A stretch of 64,000 nt of DNA from Diploscapter coronatus (taxonomy: Eukaryota; Nematoda; Chromadorea; Rhabditida; Rhabditidae), in the NCBI GenBank assembly GCA_964036155.1, contig OZ038423.1, positions 6,277,249 to 6,341,248 of the forward strand, in the 5' to 3' direction. The notes beneath the pieces were generated by a model. That model made no database searches. It was not told the origin of the DNA and saw only the letters and a program-made list of their open reading frames with translations. Positions 15,201 through 30,200 of the stretch are shown piece by piece. The position numbers were made by a program, and so were the translations under genes. Within the stretch, counting starts at the first letter, position 1. Every line of letters begins with the position of its first letter.

Positions 15201-18200
15201 CAGTCACATTCGAGAATGCAAAATGTCAATTTTCGTCAGTACTACTGTGTTTTGGGTCACTCGGAAAATGCAATGAATTAATTCACTTACAGTAGTACTA
15301 GTCGATGGTGTGGTAGTCGACGTGGATGGTGTGGTAGTCGACGTGGATGGCGTCTAAAATCGCCATGCTCACAACACTCGAGAATGCAAAATGTCAATTT
15401 TCGTCAGTACTACTGTGTTTTGGGTCACTCGGAAAATGCAATGAATTAATTCACTTACAGTAGTACTAGTCGATGGAGTGGTAGTCGACGTAGATGGCGT
15501 CTAAAATCGCCAGTCACATTCGAGAATGCAAAATGTCAATTTTCGTCAGTACTACTGTGTTTTGGGTCACTCGGAAAATGCAATGAATTAATTCACTTAC
15601 AGTAGTACTAGTCGATGGAGTGGTAGTCGACGTAGATGGCGTCTAAAATCGCCAGTCACATTCGAGAATGCAAAATGTCAATTTTCGTCAGTACTACTGT
15701 GTTTTGGGTCACTCGGAAAATGCAATGAATTAATTCACTTACAGTAGTACTAGTCGATGGTGTGGTAGTCGACGTGGATGGTGTGGTAGTCGACGTGGAT
15801 GGCGTCTAAAATCGCCAGTCACATTCGAGAATGCAAAATGTCAATTTTCGTCAGTACTACTGTGTTTTGGGTCACTCGGAAAATGCAATGAATTAATTCA
15901 CTTACAGTAGTACTAGTCGATGGAGTGGTAGTCGACGTAGATGGCGTCTAAAATCGCCAGTCACATTCGAGAATGCAAAATGTCAATTTTCGTCAGTACT
16001 ACTGTGTTTTGGGTCACTCGGAAAATGCAATGAATTAATTCACTTACAGTAGTACTAGTCGATGGAGTGGTAGTCGACGTAGATGGCGTCTAAAATCGCC
16101 AGTCACATTCGAGAATGCAAAATGTCAATTTTCATCGGTACTACTGTGTTTTGGGTCACTCGGAAAATGCAATGAATTAATTCACTTACAGTAGTACTAG
16201 TCGATGGTGTGGTGGTCGACGTGGATGGAGTCGTAGTCGACGTGGATGGTGTGGTGGTCGACGTGGATGGCGTCTAAAATCGCCATGCTCACACTCGAGA
16301 ATGCAAAATGTCAATTTTCATCGGTACTACTGTGTTTTGGGTCACTCGGAAAATGCAATGAATTAATTCACTTACAGTAGTACTAGTCGATGGAGTGGTA
16401 GTCGACGTGGATGGTGTGGTGGTCGACGTGGATGGCGTCTAAAATCGCCATGCTCACAACACTCGAGAATGCAAAATGTCAATTTTCGTCAGTACTACTG
16501 TGTTTTGGGTCACTCGGAAAATGCAATGAATTAATTCACTTACAGTAGTACTAGTCGATGGAGTGGTAGTCGACGTAGATGGCGTCTAAAATCGCCAGTC
16601 ACATTCGAGAATGCAAAATGTCAATTTTCGTCAGTACTACTGTGTTTTGGGTCACTCGGAAAATGCAATGAATTAATTCACTTACAGTAGTACTAGTCGA
16701 TGGTGTGGTGGTCGACGTGGATGGAGTCGTAGTCGACGTGGATGGTGTGGTGGTCGACGTGGATGGCGTCTAAAATCGCCATGCTCACACTCGAGAATGC
16801 AAAATGTCAATTTTCATCGGTACTACTGTGTTTTGGGTCACTCGGAAAATGCAATGAATTAATTCACTTACAGTAGTACTAGTCGATGGAGTGGTGGTCG
16901 ACGTGGATGGAGTCGTAGTCGACGTGGATGGCGTCTAAAATCGCCATGCTCACAACACTCGAGAATGCAAAATGTCAATTTTCGTCAGTACTACTGTGTT
17001 TTGGATCACTCGAGAAATGCAATGAATTAATTCACTTACAGTAGTACTAGTCGATGGAGTGGTAGTCGACGTGGATGGTGTGGTGGTCGACGTGGATGGC
17101 GTCTAAAATCGCCATGCTCACAACACTCGAGAATGCAAAATGTCAATTTTCGTCAGTACTACTGTGTTTTGGGTCACTCGGAAAATGCAATGAATTAATT
17201 CACTTACAGTAGTACTAGTCGATGGAGTGGTAGTCGACGTAGATGGCGTCTAAAATCGCCAGTCACATTCGAGAATGCAAAATGTCAATTTTCGTCAGTA
17301 CTACTGTGTTTTGGGTCACTCGGAAAATGCAATGAATTAATTCACTTACAGTAGTACTAGTCGATGGTGTGGTAGTCGACGTGGATGGTGTGGTAGTCGA
17401 CGTGGATGGCGTCTAAAATCGCCAGTCACATTCGAGAATGCAAAATGTCAATTTTCGTCAGTACTACTGTGTTTTGGGTCACTCGGAAAATGCAATGAAT
17501 TAATTCACTTACAGTAGTACTAGTCGATGGAGTGGTAGTCGACGTAGATGGCGTCTAAAATCGCCAGTCACATTCGAGAATGCAAAATGTCAATTTTCGT
17601 CAGTACTACTGTGTTTTGGGTCACTCGGAAAATGCAATGAATTAATTCACTTACAGTAGTACTAGTCGATGGAGTGGTAGTCGACGTAGATGGCGTCTAA
17701 AATCGCCAGTCACATTCGAGAATGCAAAATGTCAATTTTCATCGGTACTACTGTGTTTTGGGTCACTCGGAAAATGCAATGAATTAATTCACTTACAGTA
17801 GTACTAGTCGATGGTGTGGTGGTCGACGTGGATGGAGTCGTAGTCGACGTGGATGGTGTGGTGGTCGACGTGGATGGCGTCTAAAATCGCCATGCTCACA
17901 CTCGAGAATGCAAAATGTCAATTTTCATCGGTACTACTGTGTTTTGGGTCACTCGGAAAATGCAATGAATTAATTCACTTACAGTAGTACTAGTCGATGG
18001 TGTGGTGGTCGACGTGGATGGAGTCGTAGTCGACGTGGATGGTGTGGTGGTCGACGTGGATGGCGTCTAAAATCGCCATGCTCACACTCGAGAATGCAAA
18101 ATGTCAATTTTCATCGGTACTACTGTGTTTTGGGTCACTCGGAAAATGCAATGAATTAATTCACTTACAGTAGTACTAGTCGATGGAGTGGTAGTCGACG

Positions 18201-21200
18201 TGGATGGTGTGGTGGTCGACGTGGATGGCGTCTAAAATCGCCAGTCACATTCGAGAATGCAAAATGTCAATTTTCGTCAGTACTACTGTGTTTTGGGTCA
18301 CTCGGAAAATGCAATGAATTAATTCACTTACAGTAGTACTAGTCGATGGAGTGGTGGTCGACGTGGATGGAGTCGTAGTCGACGTGGATGGCGTCTAAAA
18401 TCGCCATGCTCACAACACTCGAGAATGCAAAATGTCAATTTTCGTCAGTACTACTGTGTTTTGGGTCACTCGGAAAATGCAATGAATTAATTCACTTACA
18501 GTAGTACTAGTCGATGGAGTGGTAGTCGACGTAGATGGCGTCTAAAATCGCCAGTCACATTCGAGAATGCAAAATGTCAATTTTCGTCAGTACTACTGTG
18601 TTTTGGGTCACTCGGAAAATGCAATGAATTAATTCACTTACAGTAGTACTAGTCGATGGTGTGGTGGTCGACGTGGATGGAGTCGTAGTCGACGTGGATG
18701 GTGTGGTGGTCGACGTGGATGGCGTCTAAAATCGCCATGCTCACACTCGAGAATGCAAAATGTCAATTTTCATCGGTACTACTGTGTTTTGGGTCACTCG
18801 GAAAATGCAATGAATTAATTCACTTACAGTAGTACTAGTCGATGGAGTGGTGGTCGACGTGGATGGAGTCGTAGTCGACGTGGATGGCGTCTAAAATCGC
18901 CATGCTCACAACACTCGAGAATGCAAAATGTCAATTTTCGTCAGTACTACTGTGTTTTGGATCACTCGAGAAATGCAATGAATTAATTCACTTACAGTAG
19001 TACTAGTCGATGGAGTGGTAGTCGACGTGGATGGTGTGGTGGTCGACGTGGATGGCGTCTAAAATCGCCATGCTCACAACACTCGAGAATGCAAAATGTC
19101 AATTTTCGTCAGTACTACTGTGTTTTGGGTCACTCGGAAAATGCAATGAATTAATTCACTTACAGTAGTACTAGTCGATGGAGTGGTAGTCGACGTAGAT
19201 GGCGTCTAAAATCGCCAGTCACATTCGAGAATGCAAAATGTCAATTTTCGTCAGTACTACTGTGTTTTGGGTCACTCGGAAAATGCAATGAATTAATTCA
19301 CTTACAGTAGTACTAGTCGATGGTGTGGTAGTCGACGTGGATGGTGTGGTAGTCGACGTGGATGGCGTCTAAAATCGCCAGTCACATTCGAGAATGCAAA
19401 ATGTCAATTTTCGTCAGTACTACTGTGTTTTGGGTCACTCGGAAAATGCAATGAATTAATTCACTTACAGTAGTACTAGTCGATGGAGTGGTAGTCGACG
19501 TAGATGGCGTCTAAAATCGCCAGTCACATTCGAGAATGCAAAATGTCAATTTTCGTCAGTACTACTGTGTTTTGGGTCACTCGGAAAATGCAATGAATTA
19601 ATTCACTTACAGTAGTACTAGTCGATGGAGTGGTAGTCGACGTAGATGGCGTCTAAAATCGCCAGTCACATTCGAGAATGCAAAATGTCAATTTTCATCG
19701 GTACTACTGTGTTTTGGGTCACTCGGAAAATGCAATGAATTAATTCACTTACAGTAGTACTAGTCGATGGAGTGGTAGTCGACGTAGATGGCGTCTAAAA
19801 TCGCCAGTCACATTCGAGAATGCAAAATGTCAATTTTCGTCAGTACTACTGTGTTTTGGGTCACTCGGAAAATGCAATGAATTAATTCACTTACAGTAGT
19901 ACTAGTCGATGGAGTGGTAGTCGACGTAGATGGCGTGGTAGTCGACGTGGATGGTGTGGTAGTCGACGTGGATGCAGTGGTAGTCGACGTGGATGGCGTC
20001 TAAAATCGCCAGTCACATTCGAGAATGCAAAATGTCAATTTTCATCGGTACTACTGTGTTTTGGGTCACTCGGAAAATGCAATGAATTAATTCACTTACA
20101 GTAGTACTAGTCGATGGAGTGGTAGTCGACGTAGATGGCGTCTAAAATCGCCAGTCACATTCGAGAATGCAAAATGTCAATTTTCATCGGTACTACTGTG
20201 TTTTGGGTCACTCGGAAAATGCAATGAATTAATTCACTTACAGTAGTACTAGTCGATGGAGTGGTAGTCGACGTGGATGGTGTGGTAGTCGACGTGGATG
20301 GTGTGGTAGTCGACGTGGATGGTGTGGTAGTCGACGTGGATGGCGTCTAAAATCGCCAGTCACATTCGAGAATGCAAAATGTCAATTTTCGTCAGTACTA
20401 CTGTGTTTTGGGTCACTCGGAAAATGCAATGAATTAATTCACTTACAGTAGTACTAGTCGATGGTGTGGTAGTCGACGTAGATGGCGTCTAAAATCGCCA
20501 GTCACATTCGAGAATGCAAAATGTCAATTTTCATCGGTACTACTGTGTTTTGGGTCACTCGGAAAATGCAATGAATTAATTCACTTACAGTAGTACTAGT
20601 CGATGGAGTGGTAGTCGACGTGGATGGTGTGGTAGTCGACGTGGATGGTGTGGTAGTCGACGTGGATGGCGTCTAAAATCGCCAGTCACATTCGAGAATG
20701 CAAAATGTCAATTTTCGTCAGTACTACTGTGTTTTGGGTCACTCGGAAAATGCAATGAATTAATTCACTTACAGTAGTACTAGTCGATGGAGTGGTAGTC
20801 GACGTAGATGGCGTCTAAAATCGCCAGTCACATTCGAGAATGCAAAATGTCAATTTTCGTCAGTACTACTGTGTTTTGGGTCACTCGGAAAATGCAATGA
20901 ATTAATTCACTTACAGTAGTACTAGTCGATGGAGTGGTAGTCGACGTAGATGGCGTCTAAAATCGCCAGTCACATTCGAGAATGCAAAATGTCAATTTTC
21001 ATCGGTACTACTGTGTTTTGGGTCACTCGGAAAATGCAATGAATTAATTCACTTACAGTAGTACTAGTCGATGGAGTGGTAGTCGACGTGGATGGTGTGG
21101 TAGTCGACGTGGATGCAGTGGTAGTCGACGTGGATGGCGTCTAAAATCGCCAGTCACATTCGAGAATGCAAAATGTCAATTTTCGTCAGTACTACTGTGT

Positions 21201-24200
21201 TTTGGGTCACTCGGAAAATGCAATGAATTAATTCACTTACAGTAGTACTAGTCGATGGAGTGGTAGTCGACGTGGATGGTGTGGTAGTCGACGTGGATGC
21301 AGTGGTAGTCGACGTGGATGGCGTCTAAAATCGCCAGTCACATTCGAGAATGCAAAATGTCAATTTTCGTCAGTACTACTGTGTTTTGGGTCACTCGGAA
21401 AATGCAATGAATTAATTCACTTACAGTAGTACTAGTCGATGGTGTGGTGGTCGACGTGGATGGAGTCGTAGTCGACGTGGATGGTGTGGTAGTCGACGTG
21501 GATGGTGTGGTAGTCGACGTGGATGGCGTCTAAAATCGCCAGTCACATTCGAGAATGCAAAATGTCAATTTTCGTCAGTACTACTGTGTTTTGGGTCACT
21601 CGGAAAATGCAATGAATTAATTCACTTACAGTAGTACTAGTCGATGGAGTGGTAGTCGACGTGGATGGTGTGGTAGTCGACGTGGATGGCGTCTAAAATC
21701 GCCAGTCACATTCGAGAATGCAAAATGTCAATTTTCGTCAGTACTACTGTGTTTTGGGTCACTCGGAAAATGCAATGAATTAATTCACTTACAGTAGTAC
21801 TAGTCGATGGAGTGGTAGTCGACGTAGATGGCGTCTAAAATCGCCAGTCACATTCGAGAATGCAAAATGTCAATTTTCATCGGTACTACTGTGTTTTGGG
21901 TCACTCGGAAAATGCAATGAATTAATTCACTTACAGTAGTACTAGTCGATGGTGTGGTGGTCGACGTGGATGGAGTCGTAGTCGACGTGGATGGCGTCTA
22001 AAATCGCCATGCTCACAACACTCGAGAATGCAAAATGTCAATTTTCGTCAGTACTACTGTGTTTTGGATCACTCGGAAAATGCAATGAATTAATTCACTT
22101 ACAGTAGTACTAGTCGATGGTGTGGTGGTCGACGTGGATGGAGTCGTAGTCGACGTGGATGGCGTCTAAAATCGCCATGCTCACAACACTCGAGAATGCA
22201 AAATGTCAATTTTCGTCAGTACTACTGTGTTTTGGATCACTCGGAAAATGCAATGAATTAATTCACTTACAGTAGTACTAGTCGATGGAGTGGTAGTCGA
22301 CGTGGATGGTGTGGTAGTCGACGTGGATGCAGTGGTAGTCGACGTGGATGGCGTCTAAAATCGCCAGTCACATTCGAGAATGCAAAATGTCAATTTTCAT
22401 CGGTACTACTGTGTTTTGGGTCACTCGGAAAATGCAATGAATTAATTCACTTACAGTAGTACTAGTCGATGGTGTGGTAGTCGACGTGGATGGTGTGGTG
22501 GTCGACGTGGATGGTGTGGTAGTCGACGTGGATGGTGTGGTAGTCGACGTGGATGGTGTGGTAGTCGACGTGGATGGCGTCTAAAATCGCCATGCTCACA
22601 ACACTCGAGAATGCAAAATGTCAATTTTCGTCAGTACTACTGTGTTTTGGATCACTCGGAAAATGCAATGAATTAATTCACTTACAGTAGTACTAGTCGA
22701 TGGTGTGGTGGTCGACGTGGATGGAGTCGTAGTCGACGTGGATGGCGTCTAAAATCGCCATGCTCACAACACTCGAGAATGCAAAATGTCAATTTTCGTC
22801 AGTACTACTGTGTTTTGGATCACTCGGAAAATGCAATGAATTAATTCACTTACAGTAGTACTAGTCGATGGAGTGGTAGTCGACGTGGATGGTGTGGTAG
22901 TCGACGTGGATGCAGTGGTAGTCGACGTGGATGGCGTCTAAAATCGCCAGTCACATTCGAGAATGCAAAATGTCAATTTTCATCGGTACTACTGTGTTTT
23001 GGGTCACTCGGAAAATGCAATGAATTAATTCACTTACAGTAGTACTAGTCGATGGTGTGGTAGTCGACGTGGATGGTGTGGTAGTCGACGTGGATGGTGT
23101 GGTAGTCGACGTGGATGGCGTCTAAAATCGCCAGTCACATTCGAGAATGCAAAATGTCAATTTTCGTCAGTACTACTGTGTTTTGGGTCACTCGGAAAAT
23201 GCAATGAATTAATTCACTTACAGTAGTACTAGTCGATGGAGTGGTGGTCGACGTGGATGGAGTCGTAGTCGACGTGGATGGTGTGGTGGTCGACGTGGAT
23301 GGCGTCTAAAATCGCCAGTCACATTCGAGAATGCAAAATGTCAATTTTCGTCAGTACTACTGTGTTTTGGATCACTCGGAAAATGCAATGAATTAATTCA
23401 CTTACAGTAGTACTAGTCGATGGTGTGGTAGTCGACGTGGATGGCGTCTAAAATCGCCATGCTCACAACACTCGAGAATGCAAAATGTCAATTTTCGTCA
23501 GTACTACTGTGTTTTGGATCACTCGGAAAATGCAATGAATTAATTCACTTACAGTAGTACTAGTCGATGGAGTGGTGGTCGACGTGGATGGAGTCGTAGT
23601 CGACGTGGATGGTGTGGTGGTCGACGTGGATGGCGTCTAAAATCGCCATGCTCACAACACTCGAGAATGCAAAATGTCAATTTTCGTCAGTACTACTGTG
23701 TTTTGGATCACTCGGAAAATGCAATGAATTAATTCACTTACAGTAGTACTAGTCGATGGAGTGGTGGTCGACGTGGATGGAGTCGTAGTCGACGTGGATG
23801 GTGTGGTGGTCGACGTGGATGGCGTCTAAAATCGCCATGCTCACAACACTCGAGAATGCAAAATGTCAATTTTCGTCAGTACTACTGTGTTTTGGATCAC
23901 TCGGAAAATGCAATGAATTAATTCACTTACAGTAGTACTAGTCGATGGAGTGGTGGTCGACGTGGATGGAGTCGTAGTCGACGTGGATGGCGTCTAAAAT
24001 CGCCATGCTCACAACACTCGAGAATGCAAAATGTCAATTTTCGTCAGTACTACTGTGTTTTGGATCACTCGGAAAATGCAATGAATTAATTCACTTACAG
24101 TAGTACTAGTCGATGGAGTGGTGGTCGACGTGGATGGAGTCGTAGTCGACGTGGATGGTGTGGTGGTCGACGTGGATGGCGTCTAAAATCGCCAGTCACA

Positions 24201-27200
24201 TTCGAGAATGCAAAATGTCAATTTTCGTCAGTACTACTGTGTTTTGGATCACTCGGAAAATGCAATGAATTAATTCACTTACAGTAGTACTAGTCGATGG
24301 TGTGGTAGTCGACGTGGATGGCGTCTAAAATCGCCATGCTCACAACACTCGAGAATGCAAAATGTCAATTTTCGTCAGTACTACTGTGTTTTGGATCACT
24401 CGGAAAATGCAATGAATTAATTCACTTACAGTAGTACTAGTCGATGGAGTGGTGGTCGACGTGGATGGAGTCGTAGTCGACGTGGATGGTGTGGTGGTCG
24501 ACGTGGATGGCGTCTAAAATCGCCATGCTCACAACACTCGAGAATGCAAAATGTCAATTTTCGTCAGTACTACTGTGTTTTGGATCACTCGGAAAATGCA
24601 ATGAATTAATTCACTTACAGTAGTACTAGTCGATGGAGTGGTGGTCGACGTGGATGGAGTCGTAGTCGACGTGGATGGTGTGGTGGTCGACGTGGATGGC
24701 GTCTAAAATCGCCATGCTCACAACACTCGAGAATGCAAAATGTCAATTTTCGTCAGTACTACTGTGTTTTGGATCACTCGGAAAATGCAATGAATTAATT
24801 CACTTACAGTAGTACTAGTCGATGGAGTGGTGGTCGACGTGGATGGAGTCGTAGTCGACGTGGATGGCGTCTAAAATCGCCATGCTCACAACACTCGAGA
24901 ATGCAAAATGTCAATTTTCGTCAGTACTACTGTGTTTTGGATCACTCGGAAAATGCAATGAATTAATTCACTTACAGTAGTACTAGTCGATGGAGTGGTG
25001 GTCGACGTGGATGGAGTCGTAGTCGACGTGGATGGCGTCTAAAATCGCCATGCTCACACTCGAGAATGCAAAATGTCAATTTTCGTCAGTACTACTGTGT
25101 TTTGGATCACTCGGAAAATGCAATGAATTAATTCACTTACAGTAGTACTAGTCGATGGAGTCGTAGTCGACGTGGATGGTGTGGTGGTCGACGTGGATGG
25201 CGTCTAAAATCGCCATGCTCACAACACTCGAGAATGCAAAATGTCAATTTTCGTCAGTACTACTGTGTTTTGAGTCACTCGGAAAATGCAATGAATTAAT
25301 TCACTTACAGTAGTACTAGTCGATGGAGTGGTGGTCGACGTGGATGGAGTCGTAGTCGACGTGGATGGCGTCTAAAATCGCCATGCTCACAACACTCGAG
25401 AATGCAAAATGTCAATTTTCGTCAGTACTACTGTGTTTTGGATCACTCGGAAAATGCAATGAATTAATTCACTTACAGTAGTACTAGTCGATGGAGTGGT
25501 GGTCGACGTGGATGGAGTCGTAGTCGACGTGGATGGTGTGGTGGTCGACGTGGATGGCGTCTAAAATCGCCATGCTCACAACACTCGAGAATGCAAAATG
25601 TCAATTTTCGTCAGTACTACTGTGTTTTGGATCACTCGGAAAATGCAATGAATTAATTCACTTACAGTAGTACTAGTCGATGGAGTGGTGGTCGACGTGG
25701 ATGGTGTGGTGGTCGACGTGGATGGAGTCGTAGTCGACGTGGATGGTGTGGTGGTCGACGTGGATGGCGTCTAAAATCGCCATGCTCACACTCGAGAATG
25801 CAAAATGTCAATTTTCGTCAGTACTACTGTGTTTTGGATCACTCGGAAAATGCAATGAATTAATTCACTTACAGTAGTACTAGTCGATGGAGTGGTGGTC
25901 GACGTGGATGGAGTCGTAGTCGACGTGGATGGTGTGGTGGTCGACGTGGATGGCGTCTAAAATCGCCATGCTCACACTCGAGAATGCAAAATGTCAATTT
26001 TCGTCAGTACTACTGTGTTTTGGATCACTCGGAAAATGCAATGAATTAATTCACTTACAGTAGTACTAGTCGATGGAGTGGTGGTCGACGTGGATGGCGT
26101 CTAAAATCGCCATGCTCACACTCGAGAATGCAAAATGTCAATTTTCGTCAGTACTACTGTGTTTTGGGTCATTCAGAAATTCAATGAATTAATTCACTTA
26201 CAGTAGTACTAGTCGACGGAGTGCTGGTGGTCGACGTGGATGGTGTGGTGGTCGACGTGGATGGAGTCGTAGTCGACGTGGATGGCGTCTAAAATCGCCA
26301 TGCTCACAACACTCGAGAATGCAAAATGTCAATTTTCATCGGTACTACTGTGTTTTGGGTCACTCGGAAAATGCAATGAATTAATTCACTTACAGTAGTA
26401 CTAGTCGATGGAGTGGTAGTCGACGTGGATGGTGTGGTAGTCGACGTGGATGCAGTGGTAGTCGACGTGGATGGCGTCTAAAATCGCCAGTCACATTCGA
26501 GAATGCAAAATGTCAATTTTCGTCAGTACTACTGTGTTTTGGGTCACTCGGAAAATGCAATGAATTAATTCACTTACAGTAGTACTAGTCGATGGTGTGG
26601 TGGTCGACGTGGATGGAGTCGTAGTCGACGTGGATGGTGTGGTGGTCGACGTGGATGGCGTCTAAAATCGCCAGTCACATTCGAGAATGCAAAATGTCAA
26701 TTTTCGTCAGTACTACTGTGTTTTGGATCACTCGGAAAATGCAATGAATTAATTCACTTACAGTAGTACTAGTCGATGGAGTGGTGGTCGACGTGGATGG
26801 AGTCGTAGTCGACGTGGATGGCGTCTAAAATCGCCATGCTCACAACACTCGAGAATGCAAAATGTCAATTTTCGTCAGTACTACTGTGTTTTGGATCACT
26901 CGGAAAATGCAATGAATTAATTCACTTACAGTAGTACTAGTCGATGGAGTGGTGGTCGACGTGGATGGCGTCTAAAATCGCCATGCTCACAACACTCGAG
27001 AATGCAAAATGTGAATTTTTGTCAGTACTACTGTGTTTTGGATCACTCGGAAAATGCAATGAATTAATTCACTTACAGTAGTACTAGTCGATGGAGTGGT
27101 GGTCGACGTGGATGGAGTCGTAGTCGACGTGGATGGCGTCTAAAATCGCCATGCTCACAACACTCGAGAATGCAAAATGTCAATTTTCGTCAGTACTACT

Positions 27201-30200
27201 GTGTTTTGGATCACTCGGAAAATGCAATGAATTAATTCACTTACAGTAGTACTAGTCGATGGAGTGGTGGTCGACGTGGATGGAGTCGTAGTCGACGTGG
27301 ATGGCGTCTAAAATCGCCATGCTCACAACACTCGAGAATGCAAAATGTCAATTTTCGTCAGTACTACTGTGTTTTGGATCACTCGGAAAATGCAATGAAT
27401 TAATTCACTTACAGTAGTACTAGTCGATGGAGTGGTGGTCGACGTGGATGGAGTCGTAGTCGACGTGGATGGCGTCTAAAATCGCCATGCTCACAACACT
27501 CGAGAATGCAAAATGTCAATTTTCGTCAGTACTACTGTGTTTTGGATCACTCGGAAAATGCAATGAATTAATTCACTTACAGTAGTACTAGTCGATGGAG
27601 TGGTAGTCGACGTGGATGGAGTGGTGGTCGACGTGGATGGCGTCTAAAATCGCCATGCTCACACTCGAGAATGCAAAATGTCAATTTTCGTCAGTACTAC
27701 TGTGTTTTGGATCACTCGGAAAATGCAATGAATTAATTCACTTACAGTAGTACTAGTCGATGGAGTGGTGGTCGACGTGGATGGCGTCTAAAATCGCCAT
27801 GCTCACAACACTCGAGAATGCAAAATGTCAATTTTCGTCAGTACTACTGTGTTTTGGATCACTCGGAAAATGCAATGAATTAATTCACTTACAGTAGTAC
27901 TAGTTGATGGAGTGGTGGTCGACGTGGATGGCGTCTAAAATCGCCATGCTCACACTCGAGAATGCAAAATGTCAATTTTCGTCAGTACTACTGTGTTTTG
28001 GATCACTCGGAAAATGCAATGAATTAATTCACTTACAGTAGTACTAGTCGATGGAGTGGTGGTCGACGTGGATGGTGTGGTGGTCGACGTGGATGGAGTC
28101 GTAGTCGACGTGGATGGTGTGGTGGTCGACGTGGATGGCGTCTAAAATCGCCATGCTCACACTCGAGAATGCAAAATGTCAATTTTCGTCAGTACTACTG
28201 TGTTTTGGGTCACTCGGAAAATGCAATGAATTAATTCACTTACAGTAGTACTAGTCGATGGAGTGGTAGTCGACGTGGATGGAGTGGTGGTCGACGTGGA
28301 TGGCGTCTAAAATCGCCATGCTCACACTCGAGAATGCAAAATGTCAATTTTCGTCAGTACTACTGTGTTTTGAGTCACTCGGAAAATGCAATGAATTAAT
28401 TCACTTACAGTAGTACTAGTCGATGGAGTGGTGGTCGACGTGGATGGCGCCTAAAATCGCCATGCTCACACTCGAGAATGCAAAATGTCAATTTTCGTCA
28501 GTACTACTGTGTTTTGGATCACTCGGAAAATGCAATGAATTAATTCACTTACAGTAGTACTAGTTGATGGAGTGGTGGTCGACGTGGATGGAGTCGTAGT
28601 CGACGTGGATGGCGTCTAAAATCGCCATGCTCACACTCGAGAATGCAAAATGTCAATTTTCGTCAGTACTACTGTGTTTTGGATCACTCGGAAAATGCAA
28701 TGAATTAATTCACTTACAGTAGTACTAGTTGATGGAGTGGTGGTCGACGTGGATGGCGTCTAAAATCGCCATGCTCACACTCGAGAATGCAAAATGTCAA
28801 TTTTCGTCAGTACTACTGTGTTTTGGGTCACTCGGAAAATGCAATGAATTAATTCACTTACAGTAGTACTAGTCGATGGAGTGGTGGTCGACGTGGATGG
28901 CGTCTAAAATCGCCATGCTCACAACACTCGAGAATGCAAAATGTCAATTTTCGTCAGTACTACTGTGTTTTGGATCACTCGGAAAATGCAATGAATTAAT
29001 TCACTTACAGTAGTACTAGTCGATGGAGTGGTAGTCGACGTGGATGGAGTGGTGGTCGACGTGGATGGTGTGGTGGTCGACGTGGATGGCGTCTAAAATC
29101 GCCATGCTCACAACACTCGAGAATGCAAAATGTCAATTTTCGTCAGTACTACTGTGTTTTGGATCACTCGGAAAATGCAATGAATTAATTCACTTACAGT
29201 AGTACTAGTCGATGGAGTGGTGGTCGACGTGGATGGCGTCTAAAATCGCCATGCTCACACTCGAGAATGCAAAATGTCAATTTTCGTCAGTACTACTGTG
29301 TTTTGAGTCACTCGGAAAATGCAATGAATTAATTCACTTACAGTAGTACTAGTCGATGGAGTGGTGGTCGACGTGGATGGAGTGGTGGTCGACGTGGATG
29401 GCGTCTAAAATCGCCATGCTCACACTCGAGAATGCAAAATGTCAATTTTCGTCAGTACTACTGTGTTTTGAGTCACTCGGAAAATGCAATGAATTAATTC
29501 ACTTACAGTAGTACTAGTCGATGGAGTGGTGGTCGACGTGGATGGAGTGGTGGTCGACGTGGATGGCGTCTAAAATCGCCATGCTCACACTCGAGAATGC
29601 AAAATGTCAATTTTCGTCAGTACTACTGTGTTTTGAGTCACTCGGAAAATGCAATGAATTAATTCACTTACAGTAGTACTAGTCGATGGTGTGGTGGTCG
29701 ACGTGGATGGAGTGGTGGTCGACGTGGATGGCGTCTAAAATCGCCATGCTCACAACACTCGAGAATGCAAAATGTCAATTTTCGTCAGTACTACTGTGTT
29801 TTGGATCACTCGGAAAATGCAATGAATTAATTCACTTACAGTAGTACTAGTTGATGGAGTGGTGGTCGACGTGGATGGCGTCTAAAATCGCCATGCTCAC
29901 ACTCGAGAATGCAAAATGTCAATTTTCGTCAGTACTACTGTGTTTTGGATCACTCGGAAAATGCAATGAATTAATTCACTTACAGTAGTACTAGTCGATG
30001 GAGTGGTGGTCGACGTGGATGGTGTGGTGGTCGACGTGGATGGAGTCGTAGTCGACGTGGATGGTGTGGTGGTCGACGTGGATGGCGTCTAAAATCGCCA
30101 TGCTCACACTCGAGAATGCAAAATGTCAATTTTCGTCAGTACTACTGTGTTTTGGGTCACTCGGAAAATGCAATGAATTAATTCACTTACAGTAGTACTA

